A stretch of DNA of 64,000 nt from the NCBI GenBank assembly GCA_030407005.1, contig JAUDYN010000008.1:1612001-1676000 (forward strand), read 5' to 3'. The stretch's first letter is position 1. The number at the start of each line of letters is the position of its first letter. Made by a program: the position numbers and the translations under genes. Shown here piece after piece: positions 49,937-62,256 of the stretch. The stretch comes from Desarmillaria ectypa. Lineage: Eukaryota > Basidiomycota > Agaricomycetes > Agaricales > Physalacriaceae. The notes under the pieces were generated by a model that ran no database searches, was not told where the DNA came from, and worked only from the letters and a program-made list of their open reading frames with translations.

Positions 49937-50976
49937 TTATGAGGCTACTTCATCATGGAGCAGTACGTATTCTTTTGTCGATAAACCGAATTTAATAACT
50001 GGAATCGTGCCCTGTGTTAGTAGTAAACCCCTAGACTCAGTGAGGCAGACCTACCGTCGGACGCGCGAAGCTCGTAATAACGCGATGGGGGTACGACTTC
50101 GTCGTTAACATGGGTACCATTCGTAGATTCCAGGTCAATTATGAACGGCCTAAAGGAACTGTGAATACGACGAGATCCATGTACTCTATCGCCGACATAC
50201 TTAACAGAGCCTTTCACATCTCCAAACTCATTTTTTTCTTGTATGTATCGATCTGGCGCCCGTATGAGTTCGAACGCGACGGACAATGATGATAAAACGC
50301 ACTAACATTGAATGGCAGCGTGTTGCTTCGAACACGAGGGGTGATCAATGGGAATATCCGCCACCAACCGGTCTCGACCAAAAAGATACGCGCTCTGACG
50401 CTGTATGTGCAGCAACTCTGCAGACAGGAGGCAAAATTCAGGTTGGAATCAAAGGTAGACTAGCCTCAATCACTCACCGACTTGTTCACTCCCCTTAAAA
50501 ACATAAAGGCGCCAACCCAAAACGGGTTTACGAGCTTCAGGGGGTTCATTGTACTTCAACACCGTAGAGTTTTTTCCATCAATACTTTTGACCGTGTTGG
50601 TTTCAGCCGCCAAGAGTCCAGATGCTCCGAAATTCGGCTTGGCCTTGGGTGGAGACGCAGACCTGGATCTTGAGCCGGATCGTCGACGTCGAGGGGAGGC
50701 TGAACGTCTGGAATCCTGGTCGTAGCGTTCACGATCCCGTTTACGCTCTAGCTCACGGTCACGTTCACCATATCCATACGAATAATCCTTGTCTCTCTCT
50801 CCTTCCTGTCCGTACTTTCTATCAAAATTTCTTGGCCTCCTATCCTGTTCTCTTTCCCTTGGTCGCTCATCGTCATATCGATTCCGTCTTTCGGGGTCAC
50901 TGTCACGGTCCCGTCGTCTGCTGCGATCCTGGTCATAGGAATAGTCATCTCGCCTACGATTTGATGAGGAAGACAT
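49937..50976 (-). CDS. SNIP1/Pml1-like FHA-domain splicing protein (RES complex)
   Basis: FHA protein of the SNIP1/Pml1 type; in yeast Pml1 joins Snu17 and Bud13 in the RES complex, which aids splicing and pre-mRNA retention in the nucleus. The N-terminal third is rich in RD/RE dipeptides (RSRRRDRDSDPERR), followed by an RS patch. After LRKPVLGWRLYVFKG-type entry (PVLGWRLYVFKGSE) the FHA domain reads AYLFGRDR, DIPIDHPSCSKQHAAIQ, PFIIDLESTNGTHVND, IKFGLSTKEYVLLH. FHA phosphothreonine-binding residues R (GRDR), S (HPSCSKQH) and N (STNGT) are kept. Five exons. The stop at 49937-49939 follows DEVAS. Confidence 0.93.
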
Positions 50977-51862
50977 GGCCTAACTGAAGAGAGTCGAAGC
51001 AAGCAGAAAACTACGCGTTCGCCGTCGAAGGAAGAGAAGTTGTAACTGACCGGCGAGGTCGGCCAGTGAGGCGCACGGGATCTCCACGTGGATGAACGCA
51101 CGTGATGTTTCAAATTTACCCCATGACCAATGAGGACCGAGATTTAGTTCGCGTCGATCATTAAAACCTGGGAGCAATGAGATTTATCACGAGAAATTTC
51201 CGAAGAATTTGAGAGATGAACTAATAATCTGAAGAAAAGCTATCTGAGTAACGCCGTTACCTAGGTATTTACCTAACACTGGTAGCATCAGTTGCTACGG
51301 GAATTCTTTATGATGTTTCTTTAGTAGTGACCACCGGCGGAAGGTCAAGCTATTTGATTAACATATCTATCGATTTCCTCATAGGTAATCACTTTTATAT
51401 TGCCTTCATCACTAAATGAAAGCTACCGGGATCAATGTCGATCAGACACCAATGTACCCGACGCACCGTCGTTGACGGTACCCTCACCGATCACATCGTG
51501 CAAATCATCGCTCAGGTATTAATAAAAAAATAATGTTAATATCAGACGGTCTACAGCCTACAGGATATTCCGAGGATACTTTTTATTCTAAACAGTAGCT
51601 ATCTACCAGTGTTACGGGTCTTTCGTATGAGAGCGAACCGAGGGCGGGTGCAATGTAAAAGAAGTATGACGCAGAGAAAGAACTCGAAGTCTTGCGCGAC
51701 AACACGTACAGTTCTAGTCGTTCTATTAAAAGCAGGAGCCAACCTGCGTAGAAACAAAATCTGTATGTCATTATAGGGTGAAAAAAATATACGTTATAAT
51801 ATCCAAACAGTCCCAATCTCTCTCCACCGAATTCGCGGAGTTGAACTTGTTTGCGGGTAACA
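50977..51862. other. SNIP1 upstream region and gene-free stretch
   Basis: About 890 bases with no gene recognised. Two E-boxes near 51085-51104 lie in the SNIP1 promoter. The minus-strand open frame that enters from 51863 onwards in another phase (to about 51583) looks like chance. Confidence 0.4.
51085..51104. promoter_or_regulatory. Two CACGTG E-boxes upstream of the SNIP1-like gene
   Basis: CACGTG at 51085-51090 and at 51099-51104, 14 bases apart and about 110-130 bases before the SNIP1-like start. The pair matches that in the BMS1/Cep57-like promoter. Confidence 0.4.
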
Positions 51863-52414
51863 TCAAACTTGTGACATGACCATGGTGCTCGTCGGAGCCA
51901 ACAATGCATCTCCGTTATGCAAGCTGTTTGTATTGAACAGAAAATCCAGATCAAGGAGATGTATATGGTCGTAGAAGTCGGGCGATGAATGAGAATCTTG
52001 AGAGGCATGAGCATGAGAGTGACCAGTAATCGTGGGAAGGGAAGTGATGGACAGAACTTCGGGCACGGGTGCAGTCGGTGTGAACACATGAATCCCACCT
52101 TCCATCGAAACATATCCATCAACCGCGGAGCCGACATCTGTGTATATGTTCTGGGCTTGCGCAGTTTTGGAAATAGTACGGGGAGAATCCGCGCTCTTGA
52201 CAACAATTTCGGAGACGTTTCCGCTGTCGACACTTCCGCCCTCGAGAACAGTTCCGCCGTCAACATCAAACCCTGCCAAAGAGTACAGCAGAAGCGCTAA
52301 ACACCCACAGAAGGTAATATCGACACAGAAATTCCAAAGAGCAAGTTTTCCATTCACATGCTGATTAAGACGCCCTCGGACACAGGTAAGGGAAGGGATA
52401 AATGTGGTGGACAT
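51863..52414 (-). CDS. Hypothetical single-span membrane protein
   Basis: Uninterrupted frame of 183 codons from a real ATG (52412-52414). I do not recognise the family. Residues about 28-49 form a hydrophobic segment with aromatic and Cys residues (NFCVDITFCGCLALLLYSLAG), likely one membrane helix. The rest is mildly acidic and Ser/Thr/His-rich (GHSHAHASQDSHSS near residue 135). No intron needed. Alternative frames in the same place are shorter or less plausible. It may be a lineage-specific gene or a chance frame. Confidence 0.4.
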   Translation of the reverse strand: MSTTFIPSLTCVRGRLNQHVNGKLALWNFCVDITFCGCLALLLYSLAGFDVDGGTVLEGGSVDSGNVSEIVVKSADSPRTISKTAQAQNIYTDVGSAVDGYVSMEGGIHVFTPTAPVPEVLSITSLPTITGHSHAHASQDSHSSPDFYDHIHLLDLDFLFNTNSLHNGDALLAPTSTMVMSQV

Positions 52415-54415
52415 GCTGCTGTGCGAACGAGCCTGGTGACCAAAGTGAAGATGGGGAGTAGATCGATGTGAAAACTGCCTGATTACGGTGAATCGTATCT
52501 GATCAGGTTCAAGTCAGCCAAGCGAGTTCGATGTAACCTGGACTGTAACATAAAATTCAAAAAGTGACCCATTCGAGTTATAAACATTCATATTCGTAAT
52601 GTGGACTGGCAGGTGCACAACCCTGAATAGAACCTAGGAGGCAGACGAACCTAATTTAGATACTGTGACTCGCCGGAACAGACTAAGTTTTCAACTGGTT
52701 GCCAAGGTACCTACGATCCTCAATCTCGCCTTGCACGAAGGGCGGGGAAAACCGAAGACAACCCTGGTACGAGGACGACTTTGTGGCGGTACCGGTTGGA
52801 AGAGGCGTAAGTTTGAAGGCAGTAAAAGACCGGTTGGTAAATCGGTCCAACAACGGATGACCGGTCCGAAGTTTCCGCCGAGGGCAAAGTCACTCGACCA
52901 TCCTTGCAATCCAGGAGGATCACCTTGGCCCGCAAATGCAAGACGCGTGATCGGAGAAGGAAGTATGCCGTGGGTAAAGGTGCTAAACTTTCACAAAGTC
53001 AGATTTTTGGGATCCTCGGTGAACCGCCCTGCTCGCTTTCCTAAAGCGGCTCGACTACGAACAGGTGTCGAAAATGTTGACAGACATTCAAAGTGCAATG
53101 TATACCATTATGTTTGCGGGCAACACGCATCGGAGTAGCCGTGCTGATAAGAAGATATTCTACGTTTCACAATGCGACTCGCAGAGTTCGCAAGTCTAGA
53201 CTTTGCCGTCGCCCGAACGGGGTCCCGTTGCAATGGGCTTTCCGAGGCCGGGAACTCCTCCATGTACTTTGATCTATTCATCCGGTCAAGTAGTCAATGG
53301 GAACATGGCTGATAACTACCAGAACCACAAACCTTACGGTACAATAAATTTTGATCGGGAGCCCACGTAGCAACGAATGAGTTGGGAAGATGACATGTTC
53401 AGGCATACGAGACCCACGAGATAGAGGAACTAGCCATCTTACTCATTGAAGCTTCTGTGTCAATGGGATATGATGATCAATATAGATATTAGAAAAAGGA
53501 ACAGTCCACGATGGCAGTGTTGTCCACATGAAAAGGAAGCTTAACCGACCTCAAGACCGAGTCAAGGGGTAAGCCACTTTCCAAAGATGCTTGCAGCTAC
53601 TATACCGTGTCCGAGACCCCACGTAGATGCTGGCTGTAGGGAGATAATTGCGGAGTACAAGAGCGTAAACACAGCAGAAGCTGTAGTAAAGATACATAAA
53701 CATAGGTTCGGGGGAGCTGTGAAAGTAGGAAGGCAAGGTTGGAACACTGATGGTGGCTGAACAGCGTGCTGGAAACTATAAAACGAAGATAGAGGGTGCC
53801 TAATCGACCTGGGAACCCTTGAAGAAGCACCTGGAATGATAGAAGACGGTCGCAAGGACAAAATATGCCGACCTGGTATGTGCACACGATTTCAACGGCT
53901 TTGGTCGAGCTTAAAGCCTTCAGGGATGATGGGAAAATAGAAGCCAGATCATCATCTGATTGCGTTTCGGTACCTGCGAGTGCCGCCGTGCCGGGAGATC
54001 TAGATGGCAGGGGTCCTCAACGCCACTGAGATTTTGCACAGATTTCCACACCGGAAGAAGGGCCGAAACCAAAGCGGAGGAACCCAGAGAAAGAGATCGA
54101 AAAATAATACGGAGCTAAATACATATGTTCGGCTAGGCACTGCATACATTGGGTGTATGTTACGGCGCGGCGCGGTGCGGTAACAGGGGAGAGGCCGAAA
54201 AAGAGGGCCGGCGGTTAGTATAATTCCAGATTAGGACATTACGTACTGCAATTACTGCAAACAGAGATCGTGGTGACGGCGAACAAACAAGCGGACTCTA
54301 CCCTCAAAGGCAAACCAACGCCATACAAAAACATGTGAACAGATGCACCTAATTCTGGTTTGCAGATCCCACTGAATAATTTCCTGTCCCTTGCTCGTCT
54401 TCATTATCCTTGTCT
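52415..54415. other. Two-kilobase region without a recognised gene
   Basis: Open frames of up to about 157 codons exist (plus strand 52665-53138; minus strand 53885-53562), but they have no family similarity and odd composition. Three ACCGGT palindromes cluster at 52791-52865. The last part is the promoter and leader of the Zn2Cys6 gene. Confidence 0.4.
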
Positions 54416-57400
54416 ATGTATGCTATAGGGGAGGCTTCTCGAAGTCGGGACGACCCCGACGCCCCGACATACCGCCCTATGCCCTCGTACTACTATAACA
54501 GCAACGCTGACATCGTTGAGCATTCGCCTGCCCCCGATGCGCGCAATTTTCGTGTGAAGCACATGGGCTCCCGGCAGGTCCAAGAATACAGTGATCATAT
54601 GGATGGCCATTTGGACGGCCCAAGACAGATGCTGTCGTTCAATGGCCATCGCCAGTACCCTGGTGTCTCCGATGTCAGGCTTGCCTCCTCGAGCCCCCCT
54701 TTTTCTCTTCCAAGCGACGGTTCCCATTCCTACTATACGACTGTTTCCAATCATTCCGAATATTCGGCCAGTGTCGACGATCCGCCAAACTTGGTCCCTG
54801 CTTCTGCAACCGTTCCCCGGAGTCGACGCGTTAATTTCTCGACCACAGTCGACACCTCTGTTTCTGATCTCCAGCGTATCAGCTATGGCTATCTGCCTAT
54901 GCCTGAGTCCGCGATCACCGACCGTTCTTACGAGTCGTCCGAAACTTGGTCCCCCCAAGCTGCTGATGTGCCCCCTCCCATCGCCGAGCCGCTGAAACCT
55001 CGCAAGCCGCGACGCGAAAAGCCCCGCATTGCCCTAGCTCCTGACCAGCCACCTACCACTCAGGGCAAACCCCGGGCTCGGGTCTACGTCGCATGCATCC
55101 AATGGTAATTCTTTTGCCTATCTGAAATATCTGTGCCCTTATCGAAATATTTTAGCCGATCGCGGAAAATACGTTGTGACGGCGCAAAGCCTGTATGCCA
55201 TAACTGCGGTCGTCGAACTAATGGCTCTAATGAGTGCACTTATGACCCCGTGCCAAAACGCCGTGGGCCTGACAAAACTCCCGGTGCACGACAGCGTATG
55301 GCTAGAGAACTCAGAATGGAATTGGAAAGAGAAAGTGGCGGGGCCTCGCGCCGTCGTCGCAGGCGATCAGACTCCATCCCCCACAAATCTAGCGCTTCTC
55401 CAACTTCCGCTAATCTTTCCGACTCCGCTCGCAGTCGCAGTACCTCTCTTTCCAGGCTGCCTCTTTCGGCTGCGTTGTCCTCCCCATCTTCCAGCGACCA
55501 CATGAATTCGCCGGGAGGCTTTGGCGACATGTCTCGACCACAACCCTCTTATGCGGCTGTTATAAACGGTTGCGCTTGCCATAGCGCGAACCCTTGTCCT
55601 TTGGGTATCGTTCCTAATGGCGTATACTTTCCCAAGACCGAGGTTTGCCTTCTTCAGATTGCCATCTCTGGCCGAGTCTAATCACTCAGCTATTCTTAGA
55701 CGATAGATAGCACCGGTTTCGTGTCCCAGTCCAACGAACCTGAGAATGGTATCGCACAACGAGGGTTCTATCAACAGGGGTATAGCGGTAGCAAAGGCCC
55801 ACAAGTTCAAAATATTTCTAGTCAACCCTCTAGTGAATTTTCGCGGAAGACTTGGTGGGATTCACTACTGTCCCTTTACCTCTCCCCTCCCTCTGATTAC
55901 CAGCAGACCCACTCTCGTTCAGATCGCGACCTCGCTGCGCAGACTATCACCGCCGATTTACGTTTTCTATTCCGTTCCTCCAATTATTGGTTTTCGTTCT
56001 TCCATCTACCTACATTTTTCGGCAATTATTTTGATCCCGTACGACGACACAACCTTCAACCTGGTCTTGTTCTTGCAGCTCTCGCGGTATCCACATTTTG
56101 GCAAAGCTCAGAGGTTGGTCTGGGGAGGGATGGTCGGGATCGAGCTCTGCGCCTTAGAGACAAGGCCCAAAGTGCGCTTGAGTCCAGCTTCAATTCGGGT
56201 TGGATTGACGAGACTTTAGCTCAAGCTGCATGGGTGGGTGATCATTCTCGTTCTAGATTCCGCGTGGCGTTGATCAATCATCTCCAGCTCCTCGCCTTAT
56301 TTGAGGTCTGCGCTCATCCTAAACACACAAGGGAGCGGTCGGTCTCATCTCTTATTATGCTCGACTCTTATATTCGAAGCCTCTCTTTAACGCTCGTAGA
56401 TGCGGATGACCCCCAGACATCCCATTTTACGCCGGGGGCTGTCCCGTCAGTTGCGCAGAAATCCGCTGACCAGGCTTACCACACTCCGTATATAGCGGCG
56501 TCAGAACCTCAATATCATCATCATAACCACTATTCCTCTTCGCCGCCACCAAGTAGCTCTGCAGAATGTGTATGCACTTCTCTCAGCCTCGGTGTACACT
56601 ATCCTGAAACCCTAGAACACGCGCCCATGTGGGCTCATACCCCGGCCTGGAATTCTCACTGGTCGGAAGGTGACATCAGAAGGGAATCATGCCGTCGTCT
56701 CTGCTGGAGCGCATTGAGTCTCGCAGCAGGGCACGTCGCATACGCCAACGCTAATAATCACCAGGGACCTGAATTATTCATCAGCGATCCCTCTAATGTA
56801 CGTGTGGTTGCCTGTTCCTGTATCTAAATATCTAACGATTAATTCCAGTTTGCCCTGTTGTTTTCGGGTGAATCGATGGCACGATCTCCCTCTCTCTCTT
56901 ATAACACCCCCAAGGATACCATATGGGCGCTATTTGATCGATCCTTTCTTTTGTGGCATGGATGCGTTCGAATGCGGCATGACCACGGGGCGACAGAAGC
57001 TGAACAAGCTCAGTTTACTGTAAAAGCCTGGCTGGAAGCTGATGCTATCGAGGCCAATCTTAATCGACACACTTGTGCGATTGAAAGGTCATTCATTTTC
57101 CAAGCACGAGAATATATATTCAAGTGAGCGCCATGTTGCGTAGATTTAAGAGCTAGCATCGACTGTTCTGCTTTTTTTCAGCACTAGAATGTGTATATCG
57201 TACGAATTCCAGCGTTTCATTCCGCTCATTTCGACGTAAGGATACATATTTTCTTATTTTTGAGAGATTTTGAATGGAGTTTTCCAGGGATGTTAATGGG
57301 TTGATCCACCGCAAGAAGGCTGAAGAGTGGCGTAAGTGTCTGTCCCGTTCACCGTTTAGCCGAACGAGTTGACGACCCTATGTAATCTAGTGACACACCA

Positions 57401-57904
57401 ATCCACCGTTGCGCAACGTTACATGTTTGGCCTACACGCTGTCACCGGTAACGCCAACAACCACCTGGCACGGAGGCCATTCTTTGTGTTCTGGTTCATG
57501 AGTCAAGTGACATCGTACGTATCAATTCACTTCTACACAGAACTATTTTAACGCAGGTGATCAGTGCCCTGTCCTTATGGCAATACGACAATTCCTTGAC
57601 AATTGCCTTAGATGTTTGTAAAGCTTTTTTGCCCGCGATTGATTAGTGCGTTATATTCTTTTTTTCCCGAGTTGGGACTGACGTGCTTGATTTCAGTCTC
57701 ACCACGCTCTGGCCGTGTTCGGGTAAGTCCAGTAATTTATGTCGATCGCAACAATGTTAATATCTGGCGCGTCTTTCAGAACAACGTCGTAAGTACGATG
57801 GTCTTCGTGAACAGCTTAGTAGAGCGTGTTATATAGCCGGACTTGCACCTCTACCTAAAATCAACCTCGGCCTACCCTCTCTTTCGAACGATGCGATCTT
57901 GTAG
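54416..57904 (+). CDS. Zn2Cys6 transcription factor with fungal-specific domain
   Basis: Fungal Zn(II)2Cys6 regulator. The cluster has spacing C-x2-C-x6-C-x6-C-x2-C-x9-C (CIQC, RSRKIRC, DGAKPVC, HNC, then C of NEC). The second Cys codon is split by the intron 55105-55155. A basic linker (PKRRGPDKTPGARQR) follows. The middle homology (fungal_trans) region includes SSNYWFSFFHLPTFFGNYFD, LVLAALAVSTFWQSS, CAHPKHTRERS and RRLCWSALSLAAGHVA. The C-terminus ends PKINLGLPSLSNDAIL. The cluster lies about 225 residues into the protein, deeper than in most family members. The first true ATG in frame is 54416; the codon two before it is TTG. About ten introns. Target genes unknown. Confidence 0.9.
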
Positions 57905-58113
57905 GACACTCAGGTATTTATTTACGGACGATTTACTTGTATTCCTTCGTGTACACTCTACTATTTGGATGGGACTTTACGATATAGAATTCGAAGCCTA
58001 TAGGTGAAAGAAATGATGCAACTACCCGATTTGGCTATTTAGCATTAAGACTTAATTAACGTGACCGACTCACTACTCTACTTTTACGTTGTACGACGAC
58101 GACAGCTAATCCT
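57905..58113. other. Intergenic region, about 210 bp
   Basis: Short AT-rich spacer between two plus-strand genes. It must hold the promoter of the RING gene; no clear TATA box was seen. Confidence 0.4.
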
Positions 58114-60123
58114 ATGTCTGAAGACAACCCGACAAGTTCTGCTACCAACAATATGGAGGTCGAGAATGAACCTGTAGTCCCACCACTATCGAGTCAAAGG
58201 CTCAAGAGAAGGGCGTCGTCATCGTTCGAGGGTCTACCGGATGATACCAGTCGGAAGCGGGTCAAAGGGGACAATCGGAGCGTAGAGGCAGACCCGGTCG
58301 CATCGTCTAACACGACATCCGGCCCAGCTGCCGCCATTAACGGCGCTGCCTTTGTTGATGAATTAGCACAAGAGCTGCAATGTGGTTGTTGCTCTGAACT
58401 CTTGTACAGGCCGGTCATCGTATCCCCCTGCCAGCATTTCTTCTGTGGAAGGTGCACCTATCATTGAACATCGATGAAGAATTAATGAATGCTGACTGTT
58501 CTGCTTTCAAGTTGCTGTATGCTCTGGATTCGGGTGAGTACAGTCCCTCAGTTTTACCCCAAACGGCATTTCTTGTTCTTTCTTTCATTATGGGCCTCTT
58601 CGCTCCTAGAATGACTTCGCCCTGTTATTACTCGATGGCGTTTCTTTGAATTTTGGCTTCGTTCTTTACATGCGTTGAGCTGACTTGAGCATCTAGAATG
58701 GAGGCACCAACTGCCCAGCATGCCGCGGAATTTCCACTATTGTAACTCCCTCCCGACCTTTGCAGACAGTCATAGACGTCCTACTCCATGCTGCACCAAG
58801 TAAAGTGCGCGCAGAACGCGAGCGACAACAGGCAGATGAAATATACAGTGCTGGAACATCCATGCGCGTGCGTACCCTGTCGGTTACGACATACCTCTTG
58901 CTAATTAGCTTGCATCATTTCTATTAGATTCCTCCTCCACGCGAAGCGTCACCAGAACCGAATCTCAACCAGAGCGACTATGCACGTCCATGCCCACATT
59001 GCACACCAGGAAACATGTTTGGCTACACTTGCCCTCAACCAGTCCCAGATCCTGATACGGACGCTGAGCATGCATGGCACTTGGATGAGGGTACACCTCC
59101 AGGCCACGCCAATTGCGGGAATTGGTAAGTGTCTCGTACCTTGGCATTGTTGTTGTCTCTAATCGACTGTTTAGTGAGAATCTACTTGCTCTGCAAGCCC
59201 CTACGACTACCAAATGCGACTTTTGTCAAGTATCGTTCTGTGGAATCGGAGTACCGGGACGATGCATCGCGGCATCCTTGGCCGCTCAACAGCTGCATTC
59301 AATGGCAGACCTTACCGACTTTGTCCAATCACCTGAAGTTTATGAATGCTTCAACGACAACCATATTGAAGTCGACATTATGCTGGATTACCTTGCCATT
59401 CGCAGGATATTGCCGAAGAACATATACCGTGATGTCTGTGGCCTCGTTTTTGTTGCGATCTTGAATTTAATCTCATACACATGGATGGACAGATCGTCAC
59501 CCATATTCAATCACAGCCCCATGGATTTCAGCAGTTATTAAAGCTGGAACTTTTCAGGGATGTTCACCCGGTGGCTGCAGGGACGGATACTGATCCGGCA
59601 GCTCCGCGTCAGAAAATCTGCAGAGCTTGTGCAACGGAGGTTTTATTGTGGGGCCTGAAAGATTGGTGGCTACGAGAAAGACAGAAGGGCATTGCAGAAG
59701 GCCACATTCCCTGCAGGGAAGATTGCCCCGAAGGTGGTCGGTGCTCTCGTCAGACGGATGTTGGTAAGTAACGACATTTTTCACCGCTGATTTTCGGGTT
59801 AATGTGCCTTGTTGTTTCTAGATCACGCTAAAGAATGTAAGTTGCTACCTCTGGCTGTTAAGGCGTTCTAATATTGGTTCGCAGTCAATCATATTTTCGG
59901 AAGCCCTCAAACAGAGATGACCGGACCGACAGCGGCTCCTCCTGCGCCTTCGGAGGAATCCAGTACTCTGTCAGCGACAGAAGTGTCTCCGGGGGCTCCT
60001 CTCGCTTCTGCTCAAGGAGCCAGGCAATCAGAGGGCCCAACACACAGCTCTTCTGTTACAATTGACAGTGATGTGGCTATTACCCCTGTTCCTGTCCGTG
60101 GCACGGAGGATGTCGTGATGTGA
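58114..60123 (+). CDS. CHFR-like RING E3 ubiquitin ligase without FHA domain
   Basis: Likely ubiquitin ligase of the CHFR group, which in animals acts in a mitotic checkpoint. The N-terminus (about 85 residues) is acidic/disordered with a basic patch (SQRLKRRASS) and has no FHA domain. The C3HC4 RING follows: LQCGCC, then PCQHFFCGSCC across an intron, then NCPACR. The CHFR-type Cys-rich region comes after: RPCPHCTPGNMFGYTCP, HANCGNC, KCDFCQVSFCG. The C-terminal half includes KICRACATEVLLWGLKDWW and a second Cys set (CREDCPEGGRC), then a Pro/Ser-rich tail. It has a 15-nt micro-exon (59822-59836) joining DHAKE to FNHIFG. Ends at 60121-60123. Nuclear location is probable. Confidence 0.88.
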
Positions 60124-60498
60124 GGAGCTTGTATATTGTCCAAACATTAGAAGGAAAGACGGGTAAGTGATATCGATAAGACGTCGACCTATTACATTCG
60201 ACGCGTTTCATAACTTGTTTTTCTATGTATTTTTTTGTGACTGGATTTTTTAAATCGGTTCTTCTATGTACATCACCACCACTTTGAACGTGGGTTTAAT
60301 GAACACCGTATTATGTACATACATTTGGGAAAGTACAGACGCGAGACGCGCCAGTTGTCATTACGGTATCCATCTACACAGAATCATCCCTACAGAAACT
60401 TAACTCCGTTTGGGTCTCCGAAAAATCGTGTCACTTTCCCCCGCATCACGTCCGCAAAAATAACTCCGTCTCGCACCACTGAGTAAAGCAAGTGCACG
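60124..60498. other. Intergenic region, about 375 bp
   Basis: No gene seen. T-rich 3' flank of the RING gene (60205-60260) and the upstream region of the EBP gene. Confidence 0.45.
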
Positions 60499-61416
<918 letters not shown>

Positions 61417-61685
61417 AGCTATGAACAGAAACTCGGTAGATAATGTACCCTGGTTTGTATTTGATTGCAACCCAAAAAACCACCTATGACATTGAACAAA
61501 AGAGAAGTTGAAAAAATAACGAAGACGAAAACTGCAAGAAAGTATTAACTACGAATGCAAAGGCTGACTGTAGGGTGTGAGTAGGTAATTAGTCCAATAA
61601 AGCGAAACTTGTGACTAGTGAGAAGACTTCTTTGAAAGTATTAATGCAGAGCCCGTTGAAGAGCCCGAAGGTAAGATAGATGAGT
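61417..61685. other. Convergent intergenic region
   Basis: 3' ends of the EBP gene and the first secreted-protein gene meet here. A-rich; no gene seen. Confidence 0.45.
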
Positions 61686-62256
61686 TCACTGGGCGAGGGG
61701 TTGGGCAACGTTAAAGGGAGGCGACGTGTTCCCAGAATCCCCAAAGACTGCCAAAGGATATTTAGAATGAGGTAGCTAGACGCTCCAAGGTTATAGAACT
61801 TACGAACGACCATATAGTCCGGCCGGGGTGCGGTGTTATTCGGCATTATACATACAACCCAACCCAAACTCAAAGAAAAGTTGGCAGCCAAGGGACGATC
61901 TGCAACGCCAATGGTGACGTTAGCAAATGTCCACAAGAAGAGGATGGAGGCATACGGATGTCAAGGTTCTCGCTGTCTTCGGTCTGGTGTCCCAAGAACA
62001 GCATACCTGTGGTGTTCTTCACTTCTTCAGGCATACCCGTCGTGTCTGCAGCATGTTAGCGCCATGTAAATACGACCAATGGGAGGAAACGCGTACCCCA
62101 GGTCACATTGTGTGGAGTTCCAGCGCACCAATTGGTGGACGAGGTGGGCGAGGTGATAGTAGGGTTCCAGACCATGAGCTCCTGCGACTTGGTCGTTGGG
62201 TAGGCGACGGCGGCGGTAAATAAAAAGGCAAAAAAGACAGTGATGAAGGAGAACAT
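61686..62256 (-). CDS. Small secreted Kre9/Knh1-like domain protein (copy 1)
   Basis: A signal peptide (MFSFITVFFAFLFTAAVA) is followed by a domain of about 115 residues resembling the N-terminal fold of Kre9/Knh1 cell-wall proteins: VWNPTITSPTSSTNWCAGTP, HNVTWDT, LFLGHQTEDSENLDI, PLAANFSLSLG, DYMVVLFGDSGNTSP. N-glycosylation sequons are frequent (NVT, NTT, NFS, NTS). Four short exons with in-frame junctions; the stop at 61686-61688 follows NVAQPLAQ. No GPI-anchor tail, so probably free in the wall or medium. The first true ATG is at 62254-62256. Tandem paralog of the gene at 62890-63581. Exact role unknown. Confidence 0.85.

Noticed and set aside
51583..52269. 228-codon minus-strand frame
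   Set aside because: Overlaps the 183-codon frame in another phase, has an unlikely composition, and no recognisable domain.
52665..53138. 157-codon plus-strand frame
   Set aside because: No family similarity, odd basic composition and no plausible promoter; probably chance in GC-rich sequence.
53562..53885. 107-codon minus-strand frame with hydrophobic stretch
   Set aside because: No ATG-centred context or homologue recognised, and overlapping frames on the same strand look equally good.
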